Shown piece by piece: positions 60,288 to 64,000 of a DNA stretch of 64,000 bases. A program made the position numbers and the translations under genes. A model generated the notes under the pieces. It was not told the DNA's origin, made no database searches, and saw only the letters and a program-made list of their open reading frames with translations. This DNA comes from Hoplostethus atlanticus (lineage: Eukaryota > Chordata > Actinopteri > Trachichthyiformes > Trachichthyidae), in contig JAXDDX010000122.1 in NCBI GenBank assembly GCA_034670405.1, positions 954,001 to 1,018,000 of the forward strand, read 5' to 3'. Positions within the stretch are counted from its first letter, which is position 1. Each line of letters begins with the position of its first letter.

Positions 60288-63200
60288 GGCAGACCCAATA
60301 CTTCCCTCCTCTCATCCACCCGCCGGATGCTGCAGCTCTGCACTGCACCACTGATGGAAAATCTGATTTGGGGCTCAAACCTCCTACCCGGTCCTTCTCC
60401 GTCCTATCAGCGAAGGACAAACACAGCCAAGAAATGCGCTTATCATGAGAAGAGATGGGCTCGGGGAATGGGAAGTTGGTTTTGTTTGTCTTTGCCAAGC
60501 AGCACAGAAGCAGCCTATCTGCCGGAGAGAGACAGCTGAGGACTCCGGATCACTCCTTATGTCATCCTCCGCGCGACCTGCTTTATATCGACCGGCCTCT
60601 TCCTCCTCCTCACCTCAGGTTACTCTACCTGAGTACTTGTACTCATGTTGCATCGTGTAATGTGCTGTGTACTTACAGGATGTTGTAAGTCTACTCTTCT
60701 CTCTGCGAAGACTCTTTCAGCCTCGTGCTCGCCTCCTTGTGTTGTTCTATTTTCAGCGCAGAGACACGCCCATTAGGACTTATCAAGAAAGTGATAATAT
60801 GGCTGTCTGAAGCAGACACATTTCATTTAGAAGGGAATGTTTTTTCTCCCTGACAGCCTCAGAAACACATCCATTAGCAGTTATCAAGAAAGCGATTATA
60901 TGGAGGCAGACACAGATATTGTATTGTTTTTTTACCCATGCGTCACTTTTACCCTTAGATGGTAGGATACTATTTGTACATCATTCTTTTTTTGTACATC
61001 CATAAAGGTCACTGTTTGAAGGTCAAGGTTTGATCCCTGCAACAGCCAATATGTCTCTCCCTCCCCTACTACCCACGCACTGAGCGCTCTCTAATTACAC
61101 TGGATGTTATACGGGGTGTACGGAAAGTCTGAATAGTATCACAAATGATTGGGATTCAAAACCACGCCGCCATTCAGAGGCAAGGAGACTGCTCAGCCAT
61201 TCTGATAACTAGTGGAAAACAAGTGCAACTAGGTATCACTGATCCAGAAAGACACCCTGCATTTTGATTGAAGTGCTCTAAAACCCCGTTATAGGAAAGG
61301 GAGAGCTCCTTGGTACCTCTCAGACCAGGACGTCCCTGCAGGATTCCTTGTGCCCAGCAACAAGAGAGGGAGCAGCAAAGGGAAGGAAAGTAGGGGGGGT
61401 GACACGCTCTGTTTATTAAATGACCAGAGAAAACCTAGGAGAAGTAGGGCAGAGAGACACAGAGGAATACTGGCATGGAGAGCAGAGAGCACAAGCTCCC
61501 CAAAAGGCCTCCGGGATGCTAAGATGAAACAAATAGTAGATCACAGGAGCTCGATGAAGGCAGAGGCAGAAGGCGGGTGGTATATATCAAGATGCAGCAG
61601 AAGGGGGCAGGGAGGCGGTAGTGGTATGAGGGGAGGCTTGTCAGCCCACACGTTTTCACCGGGCGGCTGGTAATGCACTATTGATTCCTGCCGCTGAGAA
61701 GATTCCCCGGCATCCCGAGACCGAGTCCACTCGCATCCACTCATGTCTCTGTCACTTGGTGGGGAGTCTGAGTCTAAAAGAGTGTGTATGTGTGTTCAAG
61801 AACTTCTGTACTTAGATGTTCTCACAAGGGGGTTTAGTTGAGGGTTAGGGGATGTGTTTAGGGTCAAGATTAGTTTAGGATAAGTGGTAAAGAACAAAAC
61901 CGACCACCTTATTCAATATCTTACAAGAGGATTGAAGATTTTTGTTTTCAGACGTTATCAATACACAGGCCTTAGAATAAATATGTACCAAAAATACCTA
62001 CCATTACTTAACATAATGTATGCTAAAGTGCCACTCCCCTTTATTGGGTAAGGTGACCAATGGAAGCACTAGAAGCAACATGATCAACAAGTCACTGAAA
62101 AGTCCGTTCATTTCCTGTAGAGCTGAGCAACCTGGGGAAACTTGGCCAACGTGTGGACGATCAAGGAGAAACGCTGGCCACAGCTTTGGTCTTCAACCGT
62201 CAGCAGCCAATCACAATTCCACCTTTTCTTGTTTCCCCACCATTGTGATTTTTGCTTCATGAACAATAGGTCCGTTCGGCAAAGTGTAAAGGAATGAACA
62301 TCTCGACATAGATGCAATCGGAGCCTTTCACACCGCCCACAATGAGTCATTCACAGTGTGCACAAGCAGTCAGGGTGAGGCGTGTAGCGGTGAAGGCTTA
62401 CGGGTAAGGGAACGAATGGAGCCAACAAAGGTCCTCACGAGTATAGTGGTGGAGGTGTACATGCTCACACTTTGAAGCTGTGTGTAATCGTGCGCCATAG
62501 CAGGAACAGCACAGCAGGTCCTCCTCCAGCACCGCACACGTGATGCATAAACAATGAAGAGCACACGGTCGACATATTTCACTCCGTACCCGGTGCTAAA
62601 CGGCACGGCGGCTGGCGAGCGCCGTAGTGACTCAGCGTTGTCTTGAGCGGGCTCCAGGTTGTCTTGTCGGGCTCTTGACTCTCACCTAGGGAATTCATTA
62701 GCTCTAGTTGTCAGCGGCAGACCGTCTCGCATTGTTTGCAGGGGAGTTTAGGCTCTGTCAATGTTGCATGCACGACCAGCTGGTGTTGGTTTGCAGATTT
62801 TCCCATTTGCGCGGTGGAAACGCTGTGTCACTTTGTCAATGGCAAAATCTGCATTGCCTTTTTTGGCTCCGGTAAACAAGCCCCGGTGTTATCCGCCAGC
62901 CGAGCCAGAGATACAGAGAGGAGCACGCAGCGAGACCAATCTGTGCACTCCCAATCGACCGCAGCCGCCCTTCACTTCTCTCACGCTCGCAATATTATCT
63001 GAGGTCAACGTAGCTCCGGGGTTGTAATAGCCATAAAAAAAATGAAGCAGTTATGATAGAAAGAAACAAAATGAAGAAATGAAACAAGGCCAAATTGACC
63101 CTCTCCAGGTGCCCTGCAGTGGGAGGGCAGAAGAGAATCTAGCTTGCTCTCACCCATCATCTTTACAAACATCACCAGAAATGCACCCTGCACCCGGACC

Positions 63201-64000
63201 GTTGCCTCTTATTTGTGGGAGGGGAAAAAAGATAGAAAATGTTTGATAAAGAATTGATTAAAATGCATCAGGTTTTGCCTGGCCTTTCCAGTGAAAGATG
63301 GTGTTGTCATTGTGTAGAGTAAGGCAGCCTGAGTTATACAAAGCGTTATTGATGGGGAGTAGTGGAGGAAAGCTCACGGAAATATGGCAGAGAGAAACCT
63401 AAAGATAAAAGCTCCTGCTATCTCTTCCTCTTTCCCGCTGTCTTCCGTGCCTCCCTTCCTCCCTCCCCGTTTTTTCTTAGTGTAAGTGTGATAAAAGTGG
63501 GCAGACCTATGACTCAGATTCCCACCCCACATTCTGATATGAATTCAGGGAGCCGAGGCCGTCCCCTAATCTCTTAATGCATGTTCCCTCGCCCTTGGCA
63601 GGGTCACAGGGGAAATAGATGGAGCCTTATCAGCTTTTATGGAGAATTCCTCTGCAATGGGTGTTTTGCACACCGAGTCGTGAGCTGTTATACGCGTGTC
63701 TGTCAGTGTGTGTCCGTGCCTGTGTGTATCCTCCAAGATGTTGGGTAAGGTTATCGGCGCTCGTAATATCATTGCAAAGTTCTTAATTACTACATCAATC
63801 ATGTTGACTTCCTCCATCAAGCTGAAGTGAAAAGAGATGGAGGCCTGTTTTTGCAAAGAGGAATCCGCGCCATTGCACTAACCTTCAGCAGAAGACATTT
63901 CTTCTCTTCACCAAATTAAAAAAAAAACACTTAGTCATACTACTCCATGTCTCAGATCCACATGGACATAATAATTGTTCCTCCCTTGTTCTTTACCCAT
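60288..64000. other. Intronic stretch to window end; possible SINE fragment near 61005-61090
   Basis: AAGGTCACTGTTTGAAGGTC followed by AAGGTTTGATCCCTGC (61032-61041 region) resembles the box B part of a tRNA-derived SINE, and GTCTCTCCCTCCCCTACTAC follows. The rest is unique sequence without recognised genes. The chance frames at 62736-63027 and 63566-63856 show no domain. Confidence 0.4.

Larger units (their letters stand above)
39160..64000 (+). other. Intron sequence downstream of the MAM exon (intron 2, 3' end not in window)
   Basis: It begins with the GTAAGT donor at 39160. No exon coding for the next MAM segment (expected to continue G-S-Y/F-M and to contain an ENDTHC-like motif) was recognised to the end of the window, giving an intron of at least 24.8 kb. 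Confidence 0.65.

Overview
The window looks like nuclear DNA of a teleost fish, most likely a percomorph. It is dominated by long (GT)n/(CA)n and (GA)n microsatellites, short terminal-inverted-repeat elements (MITEs), tRNA-derived SINE fragments and a few decayed larger transposons. There is no operon structure. I find only one convincing host coding exon. Almost all open frames are chance frames in intronic or low-complexity DNA.

The host exon lies at 39031-39159 on the + strand. It encodes the start of a MAM domain typical of type IIB receptor protein tyrosine phosphatases (PTPRM/K/T/U group), and its details fit PTPRU best. It is a symmetric phase 1-1 exon between a good acceptor and a GTAAGT donor. 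I see neither the signal-peptide exon nor the next MAM exon, so positions 1-39030 are read as intron 1 sequence and 39160-64000 as intron 2 sequence of this gene.

Intron 1 part: a possible LTR fragment (1-241), a CT tract, a TTAA-flanked MITE (1411-1795), several copies of one abundant hAT-like MITE family (called family 1 here), two tRNA-derived SINE heads facing away from each other (7266-7640), a microsatellite-rich stretch (10.0-13.1 kb), another TTAA MITE (15336-15609), a LINE 3' fragment with a restriction-like endonuclease motif (26690-27060, - strand), a 1.3 kb DNA transposon carrying zinc-finger coding remains (27653-28938, - strand), a possible solo LTR (31960-32467), a family 1 copy split by a TTAA MITE (32968-33496) and a second hAT-like MITE (34015-34281).

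Intron 2 part: a SINE (39348-39595), an inverted-repeat pair around a CCAAT-box cluster (42365-42985), a LINE-like 3' tail (44335-44640), four more family 1 copies, and a TTAA MITE (53514-55187) interrupted by a 1258-bp hAT transposon (53764-55021) that has a perfect 8-bp target duplication and remains of its transposase. GT/CA arrays that are reverse complements of each other lie at 57.8-58.1 kb.

I found no new cellular system. The most informative content is the dense family 1 MITE and the nested insertions, which reveal target-site rules and relative ages. Family names come from recognising termini and motifs by eye, not from a database search.
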